A DNA stretch of 13,763 nucleotides from Chlamydiales bacterium. GTDB lineage: Bacteria; Chlamydiota; Chlamydiia; Chlamydiales; Criblamydiaceae. The stretch covers positions 1-13,763 of the forward strand of contig JACKPN010000025.1 in NCBI GenBank assembly GCA_024233575.1. The letters are read 5' to 3'. The notes beneath the pieces are model-generated. The model saw only the letters and a program-made list of their open reading frames with translations, did no database searches and had not been told where the DNA came from. The position numbers and the translations under genes are program-made. Below, one piece after another: positions 7,468 through 13,763 of this stretch; the stretch's first letter is position 1; the number at the start of each line of letters is the position of its first letter.

Positions 7468-9278
7468 GCTTCGATGTGGTGCAAGTTGAGGTTCAGGTCG
7501 AGGTTATATGCTGCGCTGATCAGCCCAAGGTGGGTGAACGCTTGTGGGAAATTGCCGAGCTGTGTGCCGTCGCTGCCAAGTTCTTCGGCGAAGAGACCTA
7601 GGTGGTTGGCATAGCCGAGCATCTTTTCAAAGATAAAGCGCGCCTTTTTGACGTCTCCGGAGCGTGAAAGGTTTTCCACATACCAAAATGAGCACATGTT
7701 GAATGTCCCTTCTGCACCGATGAGACCATCGATGTTCTTGTCTCCGGTGCGGTAGCGATAGACGAGAGAGTCGTCGACGAGGTCTCTCTCGATCGCGCTG
7801 AGCGTCGAGAGCCAGCGTGGGTCAGTCGGACTGATAAACTTGACGAGCGGCATCAGCAGGTTGGAAGCGTCAAGCGCCGTTCCATGCTTGTATTGGACGA
7901 AGATCTTTCGTTTTGGATCCCAGAAATTTTCCAAGATATCGTTGTAGATTGCATCGCGTGCCTGCAGCCAATTCATCAGTGGCGCGGGAAATGAACGTTT
8001 CTGTGCTAGCCTGACACCGCGGTCGAGAGCTACCCAGCACATCAGCCGTGAGTAAAGGAATTCATGCTTGCCGCCGCGCACCTCCCAGATCCCTTCGTCT
8101 GCTTGGTTCCAGTTGTCGCAGACCCAATTGAGCAGGCGCGTTAGGTTGCGCCACAGGTCGATGGAGATCGGCTCGCCATATTTATTGTATAGATAGACCG
8201 AGTCCATTAGTTCGCCGTAGATGTCGAGTTGCAGTTGGTTGTAGGCGCCGTTGCCGATCCTTACCGGCGATGATCCCATGTATCCTTCAAAGTGGTTGAG
8301 TGTTTCCTCTGTCAGCTGGTGCCGGCCGTCCATGGCGTACATGATCTGCAGGGAGCCATCAGGGTTAAGTTCGTCGCAGCGCGCTTCTATCCAGTCCATG
8401 AATGCTTTTGCTTCGTCGGTGAAGCCGAGACGGATCAATCCATAAAGGGTGAACGAAGCATCGCGAATCCAAGTGTATCGGTAGTCCCAGTTGCGTTCGC
8501 CGCCGATCTCCTCCGGCAGGCCGAAAGTGGGGGCTGCAACGATTGAACCGTGGATTTTCGATGTCAGCATCTTGAGGGTCAGCGCCGACCTGTTGACCAT
8601 CTCCCTCCAACGGCCGGTATATGTCGAACGGCTGATCCATTTCTGCCAGAAGTTCATTGTCGATTTAAATGCGTCGGCGACAAAATGAGGGTGTGCTGAC
8701 GGCGATGATTCGTCTGAAGACGCTTCTTCCAGGATAAAGGAGGCGGTCTCACCGCCATGGAGGGTGAATTCGGCGATGACACTGCTGTTATGTTTTTTTA
8801 CCGGAACCGTTGTTCGCAGGCGGAGAGGCTTTAGCTCTTTATTATCAGGAATAAAAATCACTTCTCCATCGCGGATATCTATTGTATGACCGCATCGGCC
8901 GTAGTCGAAACTTGGATCGCATACCATGGTGAATTTGATCTCGCCGCGCACCGCTTTGGCTCGGCGGATCAGGCTGCTGGTATGCGGCTCATCATGAACG
9001 AACATGAAGTCGGACACTTCTGCTACGCCGCTGACGCAGAGGAATCGGGTAAGGAGGATATTGGAATCGGGAAGGTAAAGTTGTTTATGCTTAGGATTTT
9101 GCAGTGTTGGTGTTACCTGGAAGTGCCCGCCCTTTTTGATGTCTAGCATCCGCGCGAAAATCGATGGTGAGTCGAAGTAGGGGAAGCACATGAAATCGAT
9201 CGATCCGTTGATGCCTACAAGCGCGCATGTTTGCAGGTCTCCTATAAGTCCATAATTTCCAATATGTTGGTATTCCAT
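7464..9278 (-). CDS. Glycoside hydrolase family 15 (glucoamylase/trehalase-type)
   Basis: From the ATG at 9278 the product is 604 residues and begins MEYQHIGNYGLIGDLQT, the typical start of bacterial GH15 proteins, which are about 600 residues. An N-terminal beta-sandwich (about 1-220) precedes an (alpha/alpha)6 barrel. Barrel signatures are GGERNWDYRYTWIRDASFT (259-277), GIWEVRGG (396-403; Glu399 is the likely general acid) and GLFAEELG (561-568; Glu565/566 the likely base), followed by LGNFPQAFTHLGLI. These enzymes release glucose from alpha-glucans or split trehalose. With no signal peptide it should act in the cytosol, for example on glycogen or trehalose. An ATG at 9281 is equally possible; an in-frame ATG at 9353 is rejected because AGGAAAGGA sits directly before 9281 and the longer start would reach into the Nudix ribosome-binding site. 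Confidence 0.95.
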   Translation of the reverse strand: MEYQHIGNYGLIGDLQTCALVGINGSIDFMCFPYFDSPSIFARMLDIKKGGHFQVTPTLQNPKHKQLYLPDSNILLTRFLCVSGVAEVSDFMFVHDEPHTSSLIRRAKAVRGEIKFTMVCDPSFDYGRCGHTIDIRDGEVIFIPDNKELKPLRLRTTVPVKKHNSSVIAEFTLHGGETASFILEEASSDESSPSAHPHFVADAFKSTMNFWQKWISRSTYTGRWREMVNRSALTLKMLTSKIHGSIVAAPTFGLPEEIGGERNWDYRYTWIRDASFTLYGLIRLGFTDEAKAFMDWIEARCDELNPDGSLQIMYAMDGRHQLTEETLNHFEGYMGSSPVRIGNGAYNQLQLDIYGELMDSVYLYNKYGEPISIDLWRNLTRLLNWVCDNWNQADEGIWEVRGGKHEFLYSRLMCWVALDRGVRLAQKRSFPAPLMNWLQARDAIYNDILENFWDPKRKIFVQYKHGTALDASNLLMPLVKFISPTDPRWLSTLSAIERDLVDDSLVYRYRTGDKNIDGLIGAEGTFNMCSFWYVENLSRSGDVKKARFIFEKMLGYANHLGLFAEELGSDGTQLGNFPQAFTHLGLISAAYNLDLNLNLHHIEA

Positions 9279-9314
9279 CATTCCTTTCCTGGTTCTTCTT
9301 CCTGTATAGAACAC

Positions 9315-9362
9315 TGCGGTTAATCCCGCAATATGGTATCCTTCTTCCTCCAAAGGAGGACA
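9315..9362 (+). promoter_or_regulatory. Leader of the Nudix gene with a hairpin enclosing its Shine-Dalgarno
   Basis: The divergent gap between GH15 and the Nudix gene is about 86 nt and must hold both promoters. It contains two small inverted repeats. TGCGG/CCGCA (9315-9319 with 9326-9330) closes a 6-nt loop. TCCTCC/GGAGGA (9346-9351 with 9355-9360) closes on AAA. The second one buries the near-perfect GGAGGA Shine-Dalgarno of the Nudix gene, 4 nt before its ATG. This could dampen translation in a structure- or temperature-dependent way. The base pairing is direct sequence; the regulatory role is inference. Confidence 0.45.
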
Positions 9363-9364
9363 TT

Positions 9365-9853
9365 ATGCCTTATACACCGATCATTGGCACTCTCGGATAT
9401 ATCCTTTCTCCCGACAAGCGGCAAGTGTTGTTAGTGCACCGTAATGCCCGTGACGACGATCATCATCTTGGCAAATACAACGGGTTAGGCGGAAAGATGG
9501 AGCCCGAAGAAGATGTGGTGACCTGCATGCGACGCGAGATTCACGAAGAGGCAGGGATCACCTGCACTGAGATGACGTTGCGCGGGACCATCAACTGGAC
9601 AGGGTTCGGTCCTAATGGTGAGGACTGGCTTGGCTTCATTTTCCGTATCGACGCTTTTACCGGGACTCCTTTTACGGAGAATCATGAGGGAACCCTCGAG
9701 TGGGTGCCGGTTGATCAGATGATGGAGCTGCCGATGTGGGAAGGCGACCGCCATTATCTTCCGATGGTATTTGATGACGACCCTCGCGCGTTTCATGGCT
9801 TTATGCCGTATGATAATGCTCGTCCTGTTAGTTGGAGCTTTGAACGTCTTTAA
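9365..9853 (+). CDS. MutT/MTH1-like Nudix hydrolase (putative oxidised-dNTP diphosphatase)
   Basis: The 162-residue protein has a complete Nudix box at residues 43-65 (G-x5-E-x7-REIHEEAGI) with all catalytic Mg2+-binding glutamates. The preceding LGKYNGLGGKMEP closely resembles the MTH1/NUDT1-type 8-oxo-dGTP diphosphatases, which cleanse oxidised nucleotides from the pool. Later aromatic and acidic stretches (EDWLGFIFRIDAFTG, EGTLEWVP) fit this branch. The start at 9365 is fixed by GGAGGA 4 nt upstream. It is divergent from GH15, and its last 26 nt overlap the convergent 2H-phosphoesterase gene. Nudix family membership is secure; the exact nucleotide preference is inferred. Confidence 0.92.
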   Translation: MPYTPIIGTLGYILSPDKRQVLLVHRNARDDDHHLGKYNGLGGKMEPEEDVVTCMRREIHEEAGITCTEMTLRGTINWTGFGPNGEDWLGFIFRIDAFTGTPFTENHEGTLEWVPVDQMMELPMWEGDRHYLPMVFDDDPRAFHGFMPYDNARPVSWSFERL

Positions 9854-10484
9854 CCCATAAGCCGTCTTCTAGGTAGGGCTGTCCGGCAATTTGCATCTTT
9901 GGATCGAATGCTTCTGCTGCTTTGACATGTGCGTTCAGCATTGCTTCAGTTTCTCCTATTATCCTCTCTTTACTGATCGGCGGAAGAAAATGATGACTCC
10001 AGATCGGCTCGTAGCATAGCTGCGGGAGGCTTTCGTAAAGGTGCAGCGCTGTTGAATAGAGCGGCATGGGGGCAAACTGTTTCTGCCACTCTTCGCTGTC
10101 GAATGGTTTACGGCAGTATGTCGTATGCGGCAGCCACGGCGTGTCAGCGTGTGCGATCGCATAGCCATGTTCTATCAGCCATCCGGTGAGTCGGTTTCTA
10201 TATTCGTCTATCCCCGGTGTCAGCCAATCGACATGAGCAGCAAACACATGTGGGTGATCGCTGTTAGGGAGAAAGAGCGGATAATCGATGATGCCTATAG
10301 GGCCGATACGCATATCCGGGATCGGTATTTCAGCAAGGAGCGGTTCAAGAGCTTCGTAGTCGATGTTGCCCAAGAAAGCTACAGTCACGTGGCGGTCGCT
10401 ATGGCGGATCAGACGTCCTTTCGGTTCCTGTTTTTTCCAGGGAGCATGAGCATCGAAAGCGAAGAATACCCGTTTAGTTGTCAT
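9828..10484 (-). CDS. 2H phosphoesterase / RNA 2',3'-cyclic phosphodiesterase-like (2'-5' RNA ligase family)
   Basis: The 218-residue product has the two H-x-T/S motifs that define the 2H superfamily: RHVTVAFLG (His32, Thr34) and LPHTTYCR (His120, Thr122), at the usual spacing. Such enzymes (ThpR/LigT) hydrolyse 2',3'-cyclic phosphate RNA ends or related bonds in the cytosol. The 2H core seems to end near residue 165. A further ~50 residues (SKERIIGETEAMLNAHVKAAEAF onward in pieces) form an extension not standard for LigT/ThpR, which are usually 175-190 residues. The start lies 14 nt after the S1P-lyase-like stop with AAAAGG upstream, so it is the last gene of the minus-strand unit. Its 3' end overlaps the Nudix gene by 26 nt. 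Substrate not established. Confidence 0.83.
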   Translation of the reverse strand: MTTKRVFFAFDAHAPWKKQEPKGRLIRHSDRHVTVAFLGNIDYEALEPLLAEIPIPDMRIGPIGIIDYPLFLPNSDHPHVFAAHVDWLTPGIDEYRNRLTGWLIEHGYAIAHADTPWLPHTTYCRKPFDSEEWQKQFAPMPLYSTALHLYESLPQLCYEPIWSHHFLPPISKERIIGETEAMLNAHVKAAEAFDPKMQIAGQPYLEDGLWVKDVQSSN

Positions 10485-10498
10485 AGCTTATATGCCTT

Positions 10499-12130
10499 TT
10501 AGGACGTAAGTTGAGGGGTAGGGGAGCTTAGTCCTAGGAGATGCGCGCGGATCCCGTCAGTTACGAATGGTCCTTCGATGAAGCTTGCATTGCTGCCATA
10601 CATTTTTGCTCTGCTGCTCTTTCCACGCTTATCTTTTGTATAGGTTTTTACTTGATCTACGGCAGATTTGAGGTCTTGTTTGAAGACGTTGACGAAGTTG
10701 TTGTTTCTTGTATGTGGATTTGTTACGACCATATGCGCCGCGTCTGGCTTTTGAAGCCCACTGATATACCAGTGGCGACCATTTTTATTGCCTACAGCGC
10801 ACATCTCATCGATCACGTCGAAGATGTTGACATCGCTGTTTGTCGATTTGAAAGAGACGACCATCGTATTTGTCTCAAAAGCCAGTTCCAGTTCGTTGAT
10901 CTCCTTGATTGCTTCGCGAAGCTGTTTGGCTGTCGACAAGATCTTTTTTGTTCTTTCCACATACCCTTTTTCTCCGATATGCGCCATCACTGCCCATACC
11001 CGTGCCGGCACTGTACCGTCGCGGCTGCCTTCCAATGTTGGTGTACCGTAGAAGCCTCCGTCCCATTCCCGCATTGCCCAAATCTGATGTTTATAGATCT
11101 TCTCATTACGGTAAACGATCGTTGAGCTGCCTTTTGTGTCGCTGCCGTATTTGTGGGTATCTGCAGAGACGCTCGTCATGCGAGAGGTGATGTTGAACCC
11201 GAATTTCTCGTCGGGAGTATAACCAGCCTTTTCCATGAAGGGGACAATAAAGCCTCCTAAGCAGGAGTCGACATGGAAGAGAATATTATTCTTAGGATCT
11301 ACTCTTTCTAGCATGTCGGAGATTTTCTGAATCGGGTCGATGACACCATGGGCAAATCCCGGTGCAGAACCAACCACCATGATTGTGCGCTTTCTGATCT
11401 CGGGGTTGGCGAGCAGTCCTTCCATTTCATTGACGTCGGCTTTTCCGGTTTTGGGGTCTGTTTTTACTTTGATCGGTTTGATACCCAGCCAATGTGCCGC
11501 TTTGTCGAAAGAGGGATGCGCCGATTCTGGAAAGATCATGCACCAATTGTCCTTGACGCCATTTACGCGTGCGTGTTCTCGTGCGGTGTAGACGGCGTGT
11601 ACATTACTCATCGTCCCCCCTGTAGTGATGTTGCCCCGGACATTATTATCGTCACCGAACATCTTGCCCACCATGGAGATCACCTGGTTTTCCATTTGCT
11701 TGATCCGCGGACAGTTGGGGTGCATAGGATTTGTTCTCATTGTTTTTTCAAACACATCGACAATTAGCCTATCGATATCCGGTTCGTTTTCATAGATAGC
11801 TCCCGTTTGATATTCGGAGTCCGTGTTTCCTCTAACATTTTCTAGACGACCGATTACGAAGCGTGCGTTAAATCCTGTTTCAGGCAGTTCCAAAAGAAGA
11901 TCTTCTGATTGGGTATTGGTAAAAAGTTCCCGTTTTGCGCTTTCTTGGACTTTTTTCAGTTGATTGTCTAATTGGCTGTTAACAACGGGCGTTGCTTCGA
12001 TAACTTTTTTCAATGTTATCTGTGAGAAGCAGCGTTGGAGGAAGAATCCTGTCGCAAAGGAGAACCCTGCGACAGCTAAGGTTAGTGGCATTTGTCTAGA
12101 TGTAGGTAAGTATGGGGTGATATATTGCAT
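10499..12130 (-). CDS. Membrane-anchored sphingosine-1-phosphate lyase-like PLP enzyme
   Basis: The 543-residue product is a group II PLP-dependent lyase/decarboxylase closest in motif pattern to eukaryotic sphingosine-1-phosphate lyase. Shared motifs are TTGGTMSNVHAVYTAREHA (169-187), ESAHPSFDKAA (202-212, His205 stacking on PLP), GFAHGVIDPI (258-267), HVDSCLGGFIVPFMEKAGY (286-304, Asp288 binding the pyridine nitrogen) and SADTHKYG (322-329, PLP lysine Lys327). TPTLEGSRDG and AHIGEKGYV follow. Residues 14-31 are a hydrophobic anchor followed by a positively charged stretch, as in eukaryotic S1P lyase. Known S1P lyases split S1P into ethanolamine phosphate and hexadecenal. The Shine-Dalgarno is weak, and a 6-bp inverted repeat (12133-12138 with 12157-12162) lies in the leader. 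It follows the ankyrin gene by 56 nt. A different amine-acid substrate is the main alternative. Confidence 0.88.
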   Translation of the reverse strand: MQYITPYLPTSRQMPLTLAVAGFSFATGFFLQRCFSQITLKKVIEATPVVNSQLDNQLKKVQESAKRELFTNTQSEDLLLELPETGFNARFVIGRLENVRGNTDSEYQTGAIYENEPDIDRLIVDVFEKTMRTNPMHPNCPRIKQMENQVISMVGKMFGDDNNVRGNITTGGTMSNVHAVYTAREHARVNGVKDNWCMIFPESAHPSFDKAAHWLGIKPIKVKTDPKTGKADVNEMEGLLANPEIRKRTIMVVGSAPGFAHGVIDPIQKISDMLERVDPKNNILFHVDSCLGGFIVPFMEKAGYTPDEKFGFNITSRMTSVSADTHKYGSDTKGSSTIVYRNEKIYKHQIWAMREWDGGFYGTPTLEGSRDGTVPARVWAVMAHIGEKGYVERTKKILSTAKQLREAIKEINELELAFETNTMVVSFKSTNSDVNIFDVIDEMCAVGNKNGRHWYISGLQKPDAAHMVVTNPHTRNNNFVNVFKQDLKSAVDQVKTYTKDKRGKSSRAKMYGSNASFIEGPFVTDGIRAHLLGLSSPTPQLTS

Positions 12131-12186
12131 AGTTGTCCGTTTTTCGTTGTTGGAATGGACAAGCTAGCAAAAATAACTGATATAGA

Positions 12187-13125
12187 TCAAGAATGGAAGG
12201 TAGGAGATTCAGTATTGACCTTGTCAAAAAGATCCATGCTGGCATATGCAAACTGTTCGTTGAGTATTTTTTTATATTCATCGAACTTCTGTTTACCCAT
12301 TTCACAAAACATTTCTTGTGCGATTGTAATGCTATTCATGTGGAAGGGGATGAGGAGAGGATTAGTACCTGTGCTGCAGATATCTTTTATATTAAAGATG
12401 ATTATATCCTCTAGGGCCTTTTTGGTTTTTACCAGAGAGAGGACCTTGGTAATTGTTGGGTAGTCTGCAAAGATGCTATTGAGAGTTTCAGTTTTCTTCA
12501 ATCCTATGAGATAGCCGATCGGATCAAAATCATCGTTGGATGTGACATCCATACGTGCGCCACGGTAGCTAAGGACTCGTGCAATAACAAGGTGTCCATT
12601 TTCCAGAGCATGAAAAATCGGCGTATGGCCGTGGTTGTCTTTGATATTAACATCTGTGTTATTCGTTACAAGCACGTGGACTAGAGGACCCCATCCTTTT
12701 GCTGCAGCGATATGGAGCAGGGTTTGGCGTCGCTCTTCGTGAATGATTTTGTTTACGTCATATTTTTTGACCATGGCATCCAATGTACCGAGATCAGCCG
12801 TATTTTTTTTCATGACACCGAGAATATGGGAGGAGCGGATCGTTTTGACCAATGCAACCACTTGACTGACGGTCTTTCGGTCATCGCTTTCCGTGATCAG
12901 TGCTGAGAAGAGGAGTGGGTGATGAAAATCGCGAAATATTTTCTTTACAGCTGTGACCGGATCTGTGGGTCCGGCAAGAGCAATTTTGACGCCTATTTTT
13001 TTTAATAGTTCGCCTTCTCCCTTTTTTAGTTTGCATTGTGAGAAAACGCGGGGTAATTCCTTATTATCGTTATTCATTTCTAAATTTAAATAATCTTTCC
13101 AACTAATATTATTTGAAATGGACAT
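12187..13125 (-). CDS. Ankyrin-repeat protein
   Basis: The 312-residue protein has two good ankyrin repeats at about residues 133-198: RRQTLLHIAAAKGWGPLVHVL, then GHTPIFHALENGHLVIARVL, each with the TPLHxAA-type helix and a DVN-type turn. A degenerate third follows (FDPIGYLIGLK). The N-terminal 130 and C-terminal 95 residues match nothing I recognise; the N-terminal part is mostly helical. There is no signal peptide or membrane segment. Ankyrin repeats mediate protein binding, and in intracellular bacteria such proteins are often secreted effectors, but no secretion signal is visible here. The ATG at 13125 is supported by AAGGAA just upstream. It is the first gene of the minus-strand unit and appears more AT-rich than the metabolic genes to its left, a mild hint of different ancestry. 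Confidence 0.82.
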   Translation of the reverse strand: MSISNNISWKDYLNLEMNNDNKELPRVFSQCKLKKGEGELLKKIGVKIALAGPTDPVTAVKKIFRDFHHPLLFSALITESDDRKTVSQVVALVKTIRSSHILGVMKKNTADLGTLDAMVKKYDVNKIIHEERRQTLLHIAAAKGWGPLVHVLVTNNTDVNIKDNHGHTPIFHALENGHLVIARVLSYRGARMDVTSNDDFDPIGYLIGLKKTETLNSIFADYPTITKVLSLVKTKKALEDIIIFNIKDICSTGTNPLLIPFHMNSITIAQEMFCEMGKQKFDEYKKILNEQFAYASMDLFDKVNTESPTFHS

Positions 13126-13192
13126 TATAAATTCCTTTTTATGAAAAAACTATAAAGATTTTGTAAATAAAAATAAAGAACTAATTTTTCTC

Positions 13193-13236
13193 TATCTATA
13201 CTGAAAAAGGTTCAAGAATCGTTTTCGGTATAGATA
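13193..13236. repeat. 15-bp inverted repeat (hairpin or operator)
   Basis: The arms 13193-13207 (TATCTATACTGAAAA) and 13222-13236 (TTTTCGGTATAGATA) are complementary except for one T-G wobble, with a 14-nt spacer. It lies about 70-110 nt upstream of the ankyrin gene start, between divergent genes, and no T tract follows directly, so it is not a convincing terminator. It could be an operator for a dimeric regulator or a leader structure of the ankyrin mRNA. The symmetry is direct; the function is unknown. Confidence 0.7.
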
Positions 13237-13304
13237 TGGAATATCAATTTATTTTTTTATTTCTTGTGGACAAAAAAAATAACGATTACACACGCTGACA
13301 AATT

Positions 13305-13444
13305 GAATTTTAGGTAGCCCTAAACATGTAATGCTAGACAAATGCGAAGCAAGAAAAGGCAAGCCAAACGATGAGTGCGGTGTTGATTATTGGCTATCTT
13401 GCAAGTAGATGTCAGCATTACATGCTTAGGACTAACGAATTTTA
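13305..13444. mobile_element. 124-bp MITE-like element with 23-bp terminal inverted repeats and 8-bp direct repeats
   Basis: The element spans 13313-13436. Its left end (13313-13335) and the reverse complement of its right end (13414-13436) agree at 20 of 23 positions, reading GGTAGCCCTAAACATG on the left and GTTAGTCCTAAGCATG on the right before the identical TAATGCT. It is flanked on both sides by the same 8 bases, GAATTTTA (13305-13312 and 13437-13444), as expected for a target-site duplication. Inside, further short pairings (13337-13340 with 13410-13413, 13349-13354 with 13397-13402, 13362-13367 with 13390-13395) let most of it fold into one interrupted hairpin. It has no coding capacity, so it would need a transposase in trans. 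An 8-bp duplication occurs in several IS families; I cannot name the parent. Confidence 0.8.
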
Positions 13445-13463
13445 CAGAAACGAGGAAACAACG

Positions 13464-13763
13464 ATGTCGGTTACTGGTACTCTTTATTTGTTAACTTTTC
13501 CATCTAATTACCCTCAGATATATGTTAATGACGCATTTGATAGAGCCTTCTCTTGTATGCACATCGTTGCGAACGTTGTCGGATATATTCCTATTGTTGG
13601 CACGATTGTTGGGATTGCAAGGGTGGCTCTCTTCGGTTCCTCCTTGATTGAGGATCGAAAAAGTTCAGATTGGTTTGGTAGAACATTCTGTTTGGGTGAG
13701 ATAACCCGCGGTCTTGTTGAGGTAACATCATGTGGGTTTCTCCTCCTCATCCCGGACTTTTTA
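13464..13763 (+). CDS. Small membrane protein, 3' truncated by the window edge
   Basis: A frame open for 100 codons to the window end begins at ATG 13464, with GAGG (13452-13455) 8 nt upstream. It has two hydrophobic stretches, VVGYIPIVGTIVGIARVALF (about residues 38-57) and a second near the end (GLVEVTSCGFLLLIPDFL), separated by a charged loop (SSLIEDRKSSDWFGR). The VGYIPIVGTIVGIAR pattern with a later RGxVE...LLIPD is reminiscent of paralogous hypothetical membrane proteins of Chlamydiota; this is memory-based and unverified. In-frame ATGs at 13422 and 13371 lie inside the MITE-like element but lack a good ribosome-binding site. An antisense ORF (13514-13750) was rejected as a shadow. No function can be given. 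Confidence 0.65.
   Translation, partial: MSVTGTLYLLTFPSNYPQIYVNDAFDRAFSCMHIVANVVGYIPIVGTIVGIARVALFGSSLIEDRKSSDWFGRTFCLGEITRGLVEVTSCGFLLLIPDFL

Larger units (their letters stand above)
13126..13463. other. Intergenic region between divergent genes, with inverted repeat and MITE-like insertion
   Basis: These 338 bases carry no convincing gene. The first third is very AT-rich and should hold the minus-strand promoter of the ankyrin unit, though no -10/-35 pair stands out. It contains a 15-bp inverted repeat at 13193-13236 and a 124-bp transposon-like element at 13313-13436. It is much longer than the other gene gaps in the window, apart from the 164-nt gap before the GMC gene. Nothing resembling a tRNA or a coding motif was seen in it. 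Confidence 0.75.

Noticed and set aside
9279..9353. Longer GH15 start at 9353
   Set aside because: The extra 25 residues are not typical of GH15 proteins, AGGAAAGGA directly precedes the ATGs at 9281/9278, and the family N-terminus begins there.
10541..11125. 194-codon + strand ORF antisense to the S1P-lyase-like gene
   Set aside because: The opposite strand encodes conserved PLP-enzyme motifs through the whole interval; this ORF has no family pattern or ribosome-binding site.
13193..13236. The inverted repeat as an intrinsic terminator
   Set aside because: No T tract follows directly in either direction and no gene ends nearby; it lies between divergent starts.
13514..13750. 78-codon - strand ORF at the right edge
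   Set aside because: The + strand frame here has a good ribosome-binding site and a membrane-protein pattern; the antisense ORF is basic low-complexity sequence without either.

Overview
The window looks like chromosomal DNA of a Gram-negative, probably intracellular bacterium. My best guess is an environmental, amoeba-associated member of the Chlamydiota (Waddlia/Parachlamydia/Criblamydia type). The reasons are a truncated outer-membrane beta-barrel C-terminus at the left edge, exported proteins with ordinary signal peptides, an ankyrin-repeat protein beside a eukaryote-type sphingosine-1-phosphate-lyase-like enzyme, and a small membrane protein at the right edge with the style of chlamydial lineage-specific families. 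This placement is inferred from gene content; no marker gene in the window proves it.

Layout. Positions 1-250 hold the end of an outer-membrane protein gene and a strong intrinsic terminator. Positions 274-3079 (+) hold an exported peptide methionine sulfoxide reductase (msrA) and the RNA-binding transcription accessory protein Tex. Positions 3069-4950 (-) hold a two-gene unit separated by 1 nt: an exported NagD-like HAD phosphatase, then a zinc-independent medium-chain NADPH:quinone-type oxidoreductase. Positions 5012-5770 (-) encode a secreted protein with a PEP-CTERM-like sorting tail. Positions 5935-7467 (+) encode a flavin GMC oxidoreductase with a four-cysteine motif, convergent with a GH15 glucoamylase/trehalase-type hydrolase (7464-9278, -). 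Divergent from that is a MutT/MTH1-like Nudix hydrolase (9365-9853, +). Positions 9828-13125 (-) form a likely three-gene unit read as ankyrin protein, S1P-lyase-like enzyme, 2H-phosphoesterase. The last ~640 bases hold an intergenic region with a 15-bp inverted repeat, a 124-bp MITE-like element, and the start of a small membrane protein that runs off the edge.

The genes mix redox and repair functions (MsrA, oxidoreductases, Nudix), carbohydrate metabolism (GH15, perhaps GMC) and candidate host-interaction functions (ankyrin protein, S1P-lyase-like enzyme). All three convergent gene pairs overlap at their 3' ends (11, 4 and 26 nt), so the genome is compact here except around the MITE. The most notable items are the MITE with 23-bp terminal inverted repeats and an 8-bp direct repeat, the membrane-anchored S1P-lyase-like gene beside the ankyrin gene, and the isolated PEP-CTERM-like protein. 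I see no tRNA, rRNA or CRISPR array.
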